A stretch of DNA of 64,000 nt from Leptofilum sp965223525 (GCF_965223525.1 NZ_CBDCWX010000005.1:1984001-2048000), one strand, 5' to 3'. Counted from the stretch's first letter, positions 7,792 to 16,789 are shown. Notes: generated by a model from the letters alone, not told the origin. Made by a program: numbers and translations.

Positions 7792-8661
7792 CTAAATCTT
7801 TCTAAATACCTGCACCAAATGTGCGGGGAGTTTTTCAATATCTTTGGCAGTTCCGTCCTCCAAAACAATGATAGTAGCGAGGGCAACAGTAAATGCTTGA
7901 CCCAAATTAGCTCCCATTGCTCCAAGACCAACAAGTTCTCCAAGATCTATTTTGTATCGCTTTTTTGGATTTTTACCTGCAGAATATCGCACCGTCGCAG
8001 ATTTTGAATCCAGCCAAATATCTTCGTGAGCTATGGCATTACGTAGATCAGGCTTTGCTAACCTGAATATGAGGTAGAAAGCTCCATCTTCCCCATCAGT
8101 TAGCTGAGAAAACTCATTCAGTTTAGAGCCGTATGTATTGGTTAGTACATTTAAAGAATACGGTTTTCCAAGAGCACACCTCCAAGTCACTAGAAGATAC
8201 CCTAACAAAACATTAAGAAACTCATTGTATGCTTGAACAAGTTTCAAGGATTGTTGCCATACCAATAATGAATTGTTGCTGCTAGGAGCATTCTTAAAAG
8301 CATAAGAAGCATTTACTAAAGCTTCCCACTGTGGGTATAGACACGTTCCTGTGGTACCGGGGAAATCTTTGATAAAAGAATTGGCAAAAGCAAGAGCTAC
8401 TTTTTCATCCTGTTTTTTTGCATCTCGATAAACAACGATCATGAGTTGGCAGAAATTATCTGCCATATTTGCCATCATTTTATCTTCTTCAGTGTTTTTG
8501 GGTTTTTGGTAGAAATCATTTATCAGCTTCAGGAATGCAGACATCCCTTGATTTTCTAAACCCTCATATTCGAATGTACTTGTTTGAGCTGCCACTCCGA
8601 ATATGCCAGCTTTAGCATGCTCATTTAACTGTGCTATTCGTTTTTTTAGATCTTCGTTCAT
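7792..8661 (-). CDS. AT-rich orphan with HEPN-like RX4H motif
   Basis: 289 residues, predicted mostly helical, without membrane segments. Residues 207-212 read RNAIAH, which fits the R-(N/D/H)-X3-H active-site signature of HEPN nucleases, followed by EDIWLDSKSATVRY as in HEPN-type proteins that end in a short beta hairpin. HEPN domains often act as RNases in abortive infection or toxin-antitoxin systems. That role is inferred here, because no partner nucleotidyltransferase lies next to it. The gene is clearly lower in G+C than both neighbours and has no ACGGCCGT octamer, which suggests transfer. It has its own terminator downstream. Confidence 0.5.
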   Translation of the reverse strand: MNEDLKKRIAQLNEHAKAGIFGVAAQTSTFEYEGLENQGMSAFLKLINDFYQKPKNTEEDKMMANMADNFCQLMIVVYRDAKKQDEKVALAFANSFIKDFPGTTGTCLYPQWEALVNASYAFKNAPSSNNSLLVWQQSLKLVQAYNEFLNVLLGYLLVTWRCALGKPYSLNVLTNTYGSKLNEFSQLTDGEDGAFYLIFRLAKPDLRNAIAHEDIWLDSKSATVRYSAGKNPKKRYKIDLGELVGLGAMGANLGQAFTVALATIIVLEDGTAKDIEKLPAHLVQVFRKI

Positions 8662-8746
8662 TTTTTCTGAGCCTAACTTCCCGCCAGTTTGCCGAAATAT
8701 GACTTACGAGCAGAACTTGCGGGAATCCAAATTGCTCAATTATATT

Positions 8747-11068
8747 CTAAATATCGCAATTTCCTGCCATGCAGGCTAGCTCCTGTGCGGCCGTTGTCAA
8801 ATCTTCTTCCTCGTAGCGGTAAATCTTGGAAAAGTCAATGTCCGGGAACTTGTCAGCTAGCTGCTCGTACTCTTCCTGCGTGATTTCGATGTAAGGCATC
8901 TGGTCATACTGGGCGTCGAAGGCGGGCAGGAAGGCCATGCCGCCAATCTTGTCTTGATGCTCCCAAATCCAGCGAATGATGTCTAGCACTTCGTGGTCGT
9001 GGTAGGTGATCGTCACGCTGGGATTGTGCTCAGTGTAGTGCGTTTTGTTTTGTAGCCAATATTCACACTGTTCCAGGGCAGAGCGGTCGTTGCGGGTAAT
9101 GGCTCCTCCTGGTGCTTTGACCGGGAAATGGACGACCCAAGTCGTGGCGCTATCGCGAGTCTGGCCGTTTTCCGGGTCCAGGGGCGCACCGGCGTCTTGC
9201 AGCACCTTGAAGACGGGGCTGTGCGAACCCACGCGCACGTTGCGAATGTAGTAGGGTGCCCAGCGTGTGTGCAGACCAGAGGAGGAGTTAACCAACTGCG
9301 ACGAGTTGCCTGATGGCTTGACGCAAGTGACGGACGCTGATTGGTTAATGCCCAGAGTGGCGGCATACTCTTTGTTGGTTTCCACGGCAATGCGCTGTAA
9401 TTTCTCCTGAATTACCGGGTCTTGGGCAGCAGAGCTGTCCATCTGGCCGTTTAGGTCTACGCCCAGCAGCCGCTCTTCGATGCTGTTTTGCTGCCACTGC
9501 GACCGTAAACCGGGGAAGTGAATGGCCATCGACTGAACGGTGCCGATAATAGTCGCCAGTTCCACCTTTTCTCTGAGCGTTTCGTAGGTGTCATTGGCGC
9601 GGGCGATGGCGCTGGTGAGGTTGCAGAATTGGTACGGCCGTAAATAAATCTCACCGCACGGATTGGTGCCGAACTCAGCCGCTTTGCGGCGGGCAGGGCT
9701 GTTCTCGATGGCGGCTTTGCGGTTGAAGATACCCGGCTCGCCGCGTTCCGATTCCACCATATCCAGTACAAAACGAGTGATTTCTGCCTGACTTAGTTCT
9801 CGTGAAGGCCACACGGCCGAATTATTAGCATTCCAGCGCTGGCTGTTGGCGCGCCAGAAGTCGCCGTCTTTACAGTGGCGCATTTCCAGATCGTCATAAT
9901 CAAACAGGGAGATCATCGCTGTACGCCGCACGCCGCCAGAAACGGCCGCATCCCCCACGGCACACATAATGTCATGCGCGTCGAGCGGCCGTAAAAAGCC
10001 ACCCTGCCGCGAAAAAATGCGGGCACGGGCAAAGTCCAGCATCTGGCGCAGCGGTTCTGGCCCAGAGGCACGGCCGCCCTTCACCCGCAGCGGCGACCCA
10101 ATGGGGCGCACCAATGAATAATCAAACTTCACGTCTTCGCCCCTGAACCAGGCGTTCAGGCCAATGCGAACGGCCTCTGCCCACCCTTCGGAAGAGTCGG
10201 CGACCACGTGCGTAGCGGCTGGCTTGCCGCTTTGGCGGGCGATGCGCGGGAACTGCTCTACATATTGTCGCTCTACCGAGAAGCCCACGCCGCAGCCGCT
10301 CATCGAAATAATGAGCGCTTCCACAAAAGAGTCAATGCTGTCTACGGGCATGTAGGAGCAGTTGTAGATGGCGATGTTGTTGCGGCGGGCGGCGGGGCCA
10401 GCCATCGCCAACAGCCGCATGGAGGGCATCACCTTCATTGTGAGAATGCCCTGGCGGATGCGTTCGTACGTTTCGGCAGGCAGGCGATATTCTGACAGCT
10501 CTTTTAGGTATTCTGTGGCGCGATTAACGGTCTCTACCCAGGTCTCGCGGCGGCCAAGATCGTAGTTGAAGCGGGAATATTTATCGTAGAACTGGAACTT
10601 TTGCAGTTGGGTGGGGAAGTAGGGGTCTGATTGAGCAAACGCTTCGCGCACTTCGGGCGGTACGGGCCGCTTGGTACGCATTTTGGCATGTTCGGCACGG
10701 TACAAAATGTAATGCTTGGCGGCTTCATATTCGCCAGCCGCTTGCAGCACCATTTCTACAATGTCCTGTACGCCTTCCACGGTGGGCAGATCATATTTGG
10801 CGGCAACGACGTTGACCACCCGATGGGTTATCTCTTTGACGGGCGTTTTGGGTTCGACATCCAGACTGGCAAAGCAGCGTTCCAGCGCGTTTTCAATGCG
10901 TTCTGTTTCAAAAGGCGTGATACGGCCGTCTCGCTTCACAATACTTTTTGGTACCGCCACCTTAAAATAAATGCTGTCTTCGTTGAGGTGTGTGCCATTG
11001 CCATTTTTATGATTGCTACCGTTACTTTTTACCAATACGTTTTCTTGCGTTTGTTCCTGATCAGACAT
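8747..11068 (-). CDS. nrdJ: Adenosylcobalamin-dependent ribonucleotide reductase (class II)
   Basis: 773 residues. An ATP-cone is at about 35-130 (IVKRDGRITPFETERIENALERC), followed by the reductase barrel. The sequence resembles the monomeric class II ribonucleoside-triphosphate reductase type: IYNCSYMPVD, MSGCGVGFSVERQYV, SSEGWAEAVRIGLNAWFRGEDVKFDY. The finger-loop cysteine is in NPCGEI (Cys about 471). The C-terminus ends CMAGNCDI, the mobile redox Cys pair at 766 and 771. The enzyme reduces ribonucleotides with B12, needing neither oxygen nor a glycyl radical. The ATG follows AGGAG (about 11 bp spacing). The regulator nrdR is next upstream. On the minus strand the leader contains ACACAATAT (11106-11114), one half of an NrdR-box-like sequence. 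Confidence 0.93.
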   Translation of the reverse strand: MSDQEQTQENVLVKSNGSNHKNGNGTHLNEDSIYFKVAVPKSIVKRDGRITPFETERIENALERCFASLDVEPKTPVKEITHRVVNVVAAKYDLPTVEGVQDIVEMVLQAAGEYEAAKHYILYRAEHAKMRTKRPVPPEVREAFAQSDPYFPTQLQKFQFYDKYSRFNYDLGRRETWVETVNRATEYLKELSEYRLPAETYERIRQGILTMKVMPSMRLLAMAGPAARRNNIAIYNCSYMPVDSIDSFVEALIISMSGCGVGFSVERQYVEQFPRIARQSGKPAATHVVADSSEGWAEAVRIGLNAWFRGEDVKFDYSLVRPIGSPLRVKGGRASGPEPLRQMLDFARARIFSRQGGFLRPLDAHDIMCAVGDAAVSGGVRRTAMISLFDYDDLEMRHCKDGDFWRANSQRWNANNSAVWPSRELSQAEITRFVLDMVESERGEPGIFNRKAAIENSPARRKAAEFGTNPCGEIYLRPYQFCNLTSAIARANDTYETLREKVELATIIGTVQSMAIHFPGLRSQWQQNSIEERLLGVDLNGQMDSSAAQDPVIQEKLQRIAVETNKEYAATLGINQSASVTCVKPSGNSSQLVNSSSGLHTRWAPYYIRNVRVGSHSPVFKVLQDAGAPLDPENGQTRDSATTWVVHFPVKAPGGAITRNDRSALEQCEYWLQNKTHYTEHNPSVTITYHDHEVLDIIRWIWEHQDKIGGMAFLPAFDAQYDQMPYIEITQEEYEQLADKFPDIDFSKIYRYEEEDLTTAAQELACMAGNCDI

Positions 11069-11192
11069 CGAGATTCCATCTCCTTATTGTGGATTTGTTT
11101 TGCCGATATTGTGTTTTCTAATGCGTGGGTTGAGGGAAGTATAGGATAATTCGGTTTTGGTGAGACGGCCGTTCCGGGACTACAAACGGCCG

Positions 11193-11645
11193 TTACCGGG
11201 CTTCGAGCAGTCGATCAATCTCCTTGCGAATAGACTCCAGGTCATCAAAGCCCAGGTAGACCGTAGCGTAGCGAATGTACGCCACTTCGTCTAAATCCTT
11301 TAGCTTTTTGATGACCAAATCGCCTGCTACATGACTGTGAACTTCTGCCTTGCCCAACTGCTGCAGTTCTGCTTCTACTTCGCCCGCGATGCGCTCAATA
11401 TCGGCCGCCGCCACGGGCCGCTTGGCGCAGGCAACTTTGATGCCTGCCATTAGCTTGTCTCGCGTAAATTCTTCACGAGTGCCGTCTTGCTTAACGAGCA
11501 TGGGGGTTGCCAAAATAGGGCGTTCGTAGGAGCTAAAGCGCTCTTTGCACTTATCGCAAACGCGCCGCCGCCGCGTGCCGCCACGCTGATCGTGGCTGGT
11601 ATCTATGACGCGCGTTTTTTGATTGTTACAGTATGGACATTTCAC
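11193..11645 (-). CDS. nrdR: NrdR transcriptional repressor of ribonucleotide reductase genes
   Basis: 150 residues from a GTG start preceded by AGGAGA (9-10 bp). The longest frame begins far upstream, but the protein clearly starts at VKCPYCNN. It has the N-terminal zinc ribbon (CPYC at 3-6 and CDKC about 28 residues later) and an ATP-cone (KQDGTREEFTRDKLMAGI ... EVAYIRYATVYLGFDD). NrdR binds (d)ATP through the cone and represses nrd operons at paired palindromic boxes. It sits beside nrdJ on the same strand. A good promoter and two CCATATATGG-like sites lie upstream, suggesting autoregulation. Confidence 0.95.
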   Translation of the reverse strand: MKCPYCNNQKTRVIDTSHDQRGGTRRRRVCDKCKERFSSYERPILATPMLVKQDGTREEFTRDKLMAGIKVACAKRPVAAADIERIAGEVEAELQQLGKAEVHSHVAGDLVIKKLKDLDEVAYIRYATVYLGFDDLESIRKEIDRLLEAR

Positions 11646-11673
11646 GCAGAACGTCTCCTGATGGGTTAAAAAA

Positions 11674-11722
11674 CCAGATATGGGAGTGTACCAACTATTC
11701 GCTGCATTGCCGCCATATATGG
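11674..11722. promoter_or_regulatory. Candidate NrdR-type boxes in the nrdR leader
   Basis: Two similar decamers, CCAGATATGG (11674-11683) and CCATATATGG (11713-11722), each followed on the plus strand by GGGTGT or GAGTGT, lie between the nrdR promoter and its start. The cores resemble the NrdR-box core CWATATATWG. Their 39-bp spacing differs from the roughly three-turn spacing of classical boxes, so this is tentative. Confidence 0.35.
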
Positions 11723-11766
11723 GGGTGTTGACTGCGAATCCCCCTACATTTGGTGCACTGCGAGGC

Positions 11767-11795
11767 ATTATAGCATACGGCCGTTTCCCTAGCAA
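11767..11795 (-). promoter_or_regulatory. nrdR promoter
   Basis: On the minus strand TTGCTA (11790-11795) lies 17 bp before TATAAT (11767-11772), which also has an extended TG (TGCTATAAT). The spacer contains an ACGGCCGT octamer. Confidence 0.65.
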
Positions 11796-11921
11796 GCACT
11801 TTTGTGGCCGATTAACCTTAAAAAATTCAGCTAGCCTTTGACCACTGTTAAACGGCCGTTTCCATGGTTTTAGAACATCTGTGTGATGGCTAATCATAGA
11901 GGATATCTGCACTTTTCACGG

Positions 11922-11950
11922 TTGGGATTCTTAAAGGCAAGGGCTATACT
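11922..11950 (+). promoter_or_regulatory. Promoter of the MFS transporter gene
   Basis: TTGGGA (11922-11927) lies 17 bp before TATACT (11945-11950), 24 bp before the GTG start at 11974. It faces away from nrdR, so the two genes have back-to-back promoters. Confidence 0.6.
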
Positions 11951-11973
11951 TTGTTTTTCTGGGAGTAAACCTT

Positions 11974-13197
11974 GTGAAACGACAAACAGTTGTCATTGCC
12001 ATTTTAGCAGCCGCGCTCGCCGTGATGGTCAGTACGGGCATACGGCAAAGCTTTGGCCTCTTTCTCCAGCCTATCAGCGATTCATTGGGTGGCGGGCGTG
12101 AGTCGTTTAGCCTTGCCATTGCTGTCAGCAATCTCATCTATGGCTTGCCGCTGGTGGGCATTATTGCCGACCGCACCGGTTCGCGCTGGGTGTTGGCCGC
12201 TGGGGGCATTTTGTATGGTGTGGGGCTGTTGGTTTTGTCGCGGGTGGTAACGGCCGTTGGCTTGCAGCTTTCCCTCGGTTTGATGATTGGGCTAGCACTG
12301 AGCGCCACCACCTATGTGGTGGTTTTGGGGGCGGTGGCACAGCTTGTACCTGCCAAGCGGCAAAGCAGCACCTTTGGCATCATCACCGCTACCGGTTCCT
12401 CTGGCATGTTTGTCATCCCGCCATTGGCGCAACTGCTCATTGATAATACCAGTTGGCAAACCGCCCTGACGGTACTGGCTGGCGTTTCGCTGATCATTGT
12501 GCTGTTGGCCTTTGGTTTGCCCAACAAGGCTGGGCGGGAAACGGATGATGGGATGGCTACTTCTGCGGAAACGGCCGTGACCCAACCGTTCATCGCCATC
12601 CTCAAAAAAGCCAAAGGGCATGTGGGGTATTTACTGCTCACCACGGGATTTTTTGTTTGCGGTTTTCATGTGGCTTTTATTGCCACACATTTGCCCGCCT
12701 TTTTAAGTGACAATGGCTTACCGACCTTTGTAGCGGCCGGTGCGTTGTCTCTGGTAGGTGCGTTTAACATGGTTGGCTCCTTCTCTTTTGGCTGGCTAGG
12801 GGACAGGCTGCGGAAGAAATACCTTCTCAGCATCATTTATTTTGGCCGAGCGGTGGTCATTGCCCTCTTCTTGCTGCTGCCCATCACGCAAACGTCTGCT
12901 TTACTGTTTGGCGGGGCGATTGGTTTTTTGTGGCTGGCAACGGTTCCCCTCACTAGCGGCACAGTGGCACAGATTTTTGGGGTGCGCTATCTCTCTACCC
13001 TGTATGGCATTGTCTTTTTGAGCCATCAAGTGGGGGCGTTTTTGGGCGTGTGGCTAGGCGGCCGTTTGTACGACGCCACAGGAACTTACAATCTTGTCTG
13101 GTACATTGCCATCGGGCTGAGCATCTTTGCTGCACTGGTGCATTTGCCCATTACGGATTCACGGGTAACGGCCGTGCAGTCCACAGCTGCGGATTAA
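11974..13197 (+). CDS. Major facilitator superfamily transporter
   Basis: 407 residues with about twelve hydrophobic segments arranged in two halves. The loop between segments 2 and 3 reads GIIADRTGSRWVLAAGG, the classic MFS GxxxDRxGxR signature, repeated in the second half as GWLGDRLRKKYLL. The N-terminus (VSTGIRQSFGLFLQPISDSLGGGRESFSLAIAV) resembles the oxalate/formate-monocarboxylate antiporter-like branch. The substrate cannot be read from sequence. The start is GTG after GGAG. The gene stands alone, divergent from nrdR and convergent with ftsZ. Confidence 0.85.
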   Translation: MKRQTVVIAILAAALAVMVSTGIRQSFGLFLQPISDSLGGGRESFSLAIAVSNLIYGLPLVGIIADRTGSRWVLAAGGILYGVGLLVLSRVVTAVGLQLSLGLMIGLALSATTYVVVLGAVAQLVPAKRQSSTFGIITATGSSGMFVIPPLAQLLIDNTSWQTALTVLAGVSLIIVLLAFGLPNKAGRETDDGMATSAETAVTQPFIAILKKAKGHVGYLLLTTGFFVCGFHVAFIATHLPAFLSDNGLPTFVAAGALSLVGAFNMVGSFSFGWLGDRLRKKYLLSIIYFGRAVVIALFLLLPITQTSALLFGGAIGFLWLATVPLTSGTVAQIFGVRYLSTLYGIVFLSHQVGAFLGVWLGGRLYDATGTYNLVWYIAIGLSIFAALVHLPITDSRVTAVQSTAAD

Positions 13198-13205
13198 CCA
13201 AAAAA

Positions 13206-13233
13206 ACCGCCACAATCGAAAAATTGCGGCGGT
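13206..13233 (-). terminator. Bidirectional intrinsic terminator ending the dcw cluster
   Basis: ACCGCC-A-CAA (13206-13215) pairs with TTG-C-GGCGGT (13224-13233), one mismatch. On the minus strand it is followed directly by TTTTTT, 28 bp after the ftsZ stop. It may also end the MFS transcript. Confidence 0.8.
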
Positions 13234-13260
13234 CTAAAATGTTAGAGGGGAGGCCAGCGA

Positions 13261-14430
13261 TTACTCTTTTTTCTTACGCAAAAAGGCCGGGATGTCTAGA
13301 TTGTTTGCTTGGAAAGACGGCCGTTCCACTCTTTCCTCTCGCCTTTGTGAACTATTAGGCGCAGGGGGAGCCGTGATCCGACTGCTGGTTTGGCGTACCG
13401 GTTCCCGCTGCGGCAACCGACTTTCGGCGCGAGACATTTGCCGCATCATGGGTGCGCCATGCTCAAAACCCGTAGCAATCACCGTAATCCGCATCTCATC
13501 CGCCATTGATTCATCAATCACTGCCCCAAAGATCATATTCACATCCGGGTGCGCCGTCTCTTTAATGATAGCCGCCGCATGATTAATTTCGTACAGGCTC
13601 AAGTCACTGCCGCCCGTCACGTTGAACAAAATGCCCCGTGCGCCAGCAATCGTCACGTCCAGCAGCTTGCTCGCCAACGCTTCTTCAGCCGCAATGCGCG
13701 CCCGATCTTCCCCAGAACCCTTGCCCACAGCCATCAATGCGGCGCCACCCATAGACATCACCGTTTGCACATCGGCAAAGTCCAGGTTGATGAGGCCAGG
13801 AATCGTAATGAGTTCACTAATCCCCTGAATGCCCTGGCGCAGCACGTCATCGGCCAGTTTGAAGGAATCCATGAGCGAGAGGCGGCGATCGGCCGTTTCC
13901 AGCAGGCGATCATTCGGAATCACAATCAGCGTATCCACATGCTCTTTAAGCTGCTCAATGCCCGTTTCGGCCGCCCGCATCCGCTGGGACCCTTCAAAGC
14001 TAAACGGCTTTGTGACCACACCGATGGTTAAGGCACCCTGCTCACGGGCCACTTTTGCCACGATGGGGCTAGCCCCCGTCCCGGTGCCGCCGCCCATGCA
14101 GGCCGTCACAAAAACCATGTCAGAGCCTTGCAGCAGCTCATGCAGCTCTTCCACCGACTCCTCAGCCGATTTCAAGCCAACTTCTGGCTTGCCGCCAGAG
14201 CCAAGCCCGCGCGTGGTGCGCTCGCCAATAGCCACCCGCTGCCGTGCCTGGCTGGCCATCAGTGCCTGCTGGTCGGTATTGATAGCAATGTAATCCACGC
14301 CGGAGATATTTTCGGTGATCATCCGGTTGACGGCATTGCTGCCGCCACCGCCCACGCCAATTACGCGAATCAGCGCATTGCCTTCTGTCTCTGGCATTCT
14401 TTGAATTTTTGCAGTTTGTTGGTTCATCAT
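13261..14430 (-). CDS. ftsZ: Cell division GTPase FtsZ
   Basis: 389 residues. The N-terminal GTPase domain has GVGGGGSNAVNRM (about 23-35), the tubulin signature CMGGGTGTGASPI near 110, and the T7/NxxD-type catalytic region (NLDFADVQTVM). A variable Gln/Arg-rich linker (about 325-365) leads to the conserved C-terminal peptide LDIPAFLRKKKE, which binds FtsA and other partners. FtsZ polymerises at mid-cell to form the Z ring. Two adjacent ATGs are possible starts (14430 and 14427). It is the last gene of the minus-strand dcw cluster, separated from ftsA by a GGTAATC-word hairpin and followed by a strong terminator. Confidence 0.97.
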   Translation of the reverse strand: MMNQQTAKIQRMPETEGNALIRVIGVGGGGSNAVNRMITENISGVDYIAINTDQQALMASQARQRVAIGERTTRGLGSGGKPEVGLKSAEESVEELHELLQGSDMVFVTACMGGGTGTGASPIVAKVAREQGALTIGVVTKPFSFEGSQRMRAAETGIEQLKEHVDTLIVIPNDRLLETADRRLSLMDSFKLADDVLRQGIQGISELITIPGLINLDFADVQTVMSMGGAALMAVGKGSGEDRARIAAEEALASKLLDVTIAGARGILFNVTGGSDLSLYEINHAAAIIKETAHPDVNMIFGAVIDESMADEMRITVIATGFEHGAPMMRQMSRAESRLPQREPVRQTSSRITAPPAPNSSQRREERVERPSFQANNLDIPAFLRKKKE

Positions 14431-14447
14431 TTTTTACCCCTCTTTTT

Positions 14448-14511
14448 CGGTAATCAGTAATCGGTAATCCGTTGACCGTTTACCTATAACGGATTACCGA
14501 TAACGGTTCAC
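14448..14511. repeat. GGTAATC word hairpin between ftsA and ftsZ
   Basis: CGGTAATCAGTAATCGG words are followed by the perfect 13-bp inverted repeat TCGGTAATCCGTT (14461-14473) and AACGGATTACCGA (14488-14500). The array fills most of the gap between two co-oriented genes. Confidence 0.7.
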
Positions 14512-14520
14512 TGGCCATTA

Positions 14521-15735
14521 CTAGCCTGGCAATAACGCTTTCAAAATGCTACCCATCTTGCGTCCCCACTCCCGGTTATGGGTGCGGGGCTGGTAAATCT
14601 GGTTGTCGCTCATTGCCCAATTCAACAAGCCCACGCTGGTGGCATAGGCGGGTGAATGGAGCTTGTCTACCATGCCCACCAGATTTTGCGGTTGGGCGAC
14701 GCGGGCAGGGACGTTGAGCACCCGTTCGGCCACTTCGGTGATGCCGCGCAGTTGGGCGCTGCCGCCCGTGAGGACAATGCCTGCTGGCAGTAGGCCATCA
14801 TAGCCAGAGCGCTGCACGTCCTGCAAAATGTGCTGGAAAATCTCTTCGACACGGGCTTCGATAACGTGTGCTAAATCTTGCCGACCCACCTGAATCTTTT
14901 CACCGCCAAATGGCTCAACCGTGAAAACGGTATTGGCGTCAATCTTGTCGGGTCGGCAGTCGCCGTACTGAATTTTGACCTGCTCGGCCACTTCGTAGGG
15001 GGCGCGCAGACCAATGGCAATATCGTTGCTGATGTGGTAGCCGCCGATGGGGAACACCTGGGTGTGCCACACTTTGCCCTGCATGTAGAGGGCAATATCT
15101 GTCGTGCCGCCGCCAATATCGGCCACGATGACGCCCATTTCTCGCTCGTTGGGGTCTAGCACGGCTTCGCCAGAGGCGAGGGCGTTTAGCACATATTCGC
15201 TGGCATTGATGCCCACGTTTCCGGCACAGCTAGTAAGGTTTTGCAGGGCAGGGCGAGCGGCCGTTACAATGTGAGTCTCTACTTCCAGACGAAAGCCGTG
15301 CATTCCGATGGGGTTGCGAACGCCATCATGCTCGTCAATGGTGTAGTTACGCGGAATGAGGTGGACAATTTGCCGGTTGGGCGGCACGGGGATGGCCTGC
15401 GCTACGTCCAAAGCGCGTTCGATGTCGCTGACGGCGACGCCAGCGTCGTTACGGCCGATGGCCACGATGCCTTTGTTGTTGGTGGAGCTAATATGCTCCC
15501 CGGCCATGCTCACAATTGCCTGGGAAAGATCGTAGCCAGAGGTTTGCTCGGCTTGTTCCACCGCTTGCGCCAACGCCAGTGAAGCGTCGCTAACGTCTAT
15601 GACCATCCCTTTACGCATCCCGCGTGCCGCCGCCAGCCCCAGGCCGATGATTTGCAAGCGACCCTCGCGTACCTCACCCACCAACGCACACACCTTGGTG
15701 GTTCCCACGTCTAATCCAAAAATAATGTCTGCCAT
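14521..15735 (-). CDS. ftsA: Cell division protein FtsA (actin-like Z-ring anchor)
   Basis: 404 residues. The actin-like phosphate loop FGLDVGTTKVCALVGE is at the N-terminus, the 1C region covers about 85-165, and the second phosphate loop VIVADIGGGTTDIALY is near 210. The adenosine motif GIVLTGGSAQLRG is near 320. The C-terminal stretch NREWGRKMGSILKALLPG is a plausible amphipathic membrane-targeting helix. FtsA tethers FtsZ filaments to the membrane and recruits later divisome proteins. It lies between ftsQ and ftsZ, the usual order, with word-array hairpins on both sides. Confidence 0.95.
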   Translation of the reverse strand: MADIIFGLDVGTTKVCALVGEVREGRLQIIGLGLAAARGMRKGMVIDVSDASLALAQAVEQAEQTSGYDLSQAIVSMAGEHISSTNNKGIVAIGRNDAGVAVSDIERALDVAQAIPVPPNRQIVHLIPRNYTIDEHDGVRNPIGMHGFRLEVETHIVTAARPALQNLTSCAGNVGINASEYVLNALASGEAVLDPNEREMGVIVADIGGGTTDIALYMQGKVWHTQVFPIGGYHISNDIAIGLRAPYEVAEQVKIQYGDCRPDKIDANTVFTVEPFGGEKIQVGRQDLAHVIEARVEEIFQHILQDVQRSGYDGLLPAGIVLTGGSAQLRGITEVAERVLNVPARVAQPQNLVGMVDKLHSPAYATSVGLLNWAMSDNQIYQPRTHNREWGRKMGSILKALLPG

Positions 15736-15754
15736 GTTCCAATACCCTCTTTTT

Positions 15755-15826
15755 CGGTAATCAGTGTTCGGTATTCGGTAATCGGAAGAAAAGACCGATT
15801 ACGGATAACCGTTTACCGATTACGGA
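15755..15826. repeat. GGTAATC word array between ftsQ and ftsA
   Basis: The forward arm (15755-15786) repeats TCGGTAATC/TTCGGTA, and the reverse arm (15795-15826) repeats CCGATTACGG/CCGTTTACCG, giving a long imperfect hairpin. It uses the same word as the arrays at 3616, 14448, 24844 and 27337. Confidence 0.65.
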
Positions 15827-15858
15827 GATTCTCGTGCGACCTTAAATCTCCAGTTGAT

Positions 15859-16785
15859 TTACTGCGCCAGGAAGTATGGTTTTTCCTGGTTGCTTACACT
15901 CACGTATTGGGGTGTTAGCCCCTGTGCCAGCAGTTCATCTACGATGGTTTCGTAGACGACTAATTTTTGTGTCATGTCGGTGCCGCTGCCGAAGTAGACG
16001 CGCCAGCCACGGCCGTCCTGATAACTGAGCCCGCTGCCCGGTCGGTAATAGAGCCGCTCGATATTGGGGCGCAGCTCTTTGAGCAGGAGCGCCCCTGCCA
16101 ACACGTCCTGCGGCACAAAGCGCATGTTGGCACTGATGGTTTCGGGTACGGCCGTTTCCTCACCAGCCACCAACGCATCTTCACCAGCCACCGGGGTGGG
16201 GGCAGCGGGAATCTCCACTTCGGACTGGATCATCAGCAAGCCCAATGATTCGGTGCGTGCTGGAATGAGACGGCCGTTCCGGGTTACCCAAAATTGATTG
16301 CTGCCTTCCACCCAAATGGCAATCGGCGAATCTTCCGTGACGTTGATATGCACCTGGTTGGGCCAATTGAGCGTAACCTCGGCAGAAATGATGCCCGGTA
16401 CGTTGTCCATGATTTGCTGCGCCGCTGCGCCTGGATTGGCGGCAAAAACGTGTGACCCAGCCAAATTGCTGGCCTGGACTACCTCGGTAGCAGGCACAGA
16501 AACCACGCCCTCAACCGGAATGCTGGTGAGGTAAAAATTCTCATCCAACCCAATGAGCGTGAGCGCATAAATGGAGAGTGCCAGCAGCCCCAGGCTAATC
16601 CAGCGCGCCGAGAGCAAAATCTGGCGCAGAGTCGTGAGCGGCATCCGTGAACGCACCTGGTTGCGCCGTCGCCGTCGCCGTGCCTTTTTAGGCACGCGCA
16701 GTCGTGGCAGCGGCATGGCAGAATCCACCCGCCGCATCTTGGGCTGCTTGCGTAAGCGTCTTGGCTGGTTTTGTCGTCGTTTCAT
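15859..16785 (-). CDS. ftsQ: FtsQ/DivIB-type divisome protein with POTRA domain
   Basis: 308 residues. A strongly basic cytoplasmic tail (KKARRRRRRNQVRSR at about 34-48) precedes one membrane helix (about 58-78). A POTRA domain follows (FYLTSIPVEGVVSVPATEVV ... IISAEVTLNWPNQVHINVTEDSPIAIW), then the FtsQ beta domain ending near GRGWRVYFGSG and a final strand. FtsQ links early and late divisome proteins (FtsB/FtsL/FtsI). The middle Pro/Ala/Val-rich loop (about 195-215) is an insertion. Position between ddl and ftsA supports the call. Confidence 0.88.
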   Translation of the reverse strand: MKRRQNQPRRLRKQPKMRRVDSAMPLPRLRVPKKARRRRRRNQVRSRMPLTTLRQILLSARWISLGLLALSIYALTLIGLDENFYLTSIPVEGVVSVPATEVVQASNLAGSHVFAANPGAAAQQIMDNVPGIISAEVTLNWPNQVHINVTEDSPIAIWVEGSNQFWVTRNGRLIPARTESLGLLMIQSEVEIPAAPTPVAGEDALVAGEETAVPETISANMRFVPQDVLAGALLLKELRPNIERLYYRPGSGLSYQDGRGWRVYFGSGTDMTQKLVVYETIVDELLAQGLTPQYVSVSNQEKPYFLAQ

Positions 16786-16789
16786 AATC

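Noticed and set aside
11085..11114. Paired NrdR boxes upstream of nrdJ
   Set aside because: Two CACAATA copies exist, but one overlaps the ribosome-binding site and the 22-bp spacing does not fit; only a half-site is reported.
11193..11912. Long NrdR with an 89-residue N-terminal extension
   Set aside because: The family starts at the zinc ribbon; the extension is low-complexity, would cover the promoter, and the GTG at 11645 has a good ribosome-binding site.
14448..15826. Reiterated GGTAATC arrays as CRISPR or tandem-repeat loci
   Set aside because: Words are 7-9 bp, degenerate and arranged as inverted arms without unique spacers; there are no cas genes.
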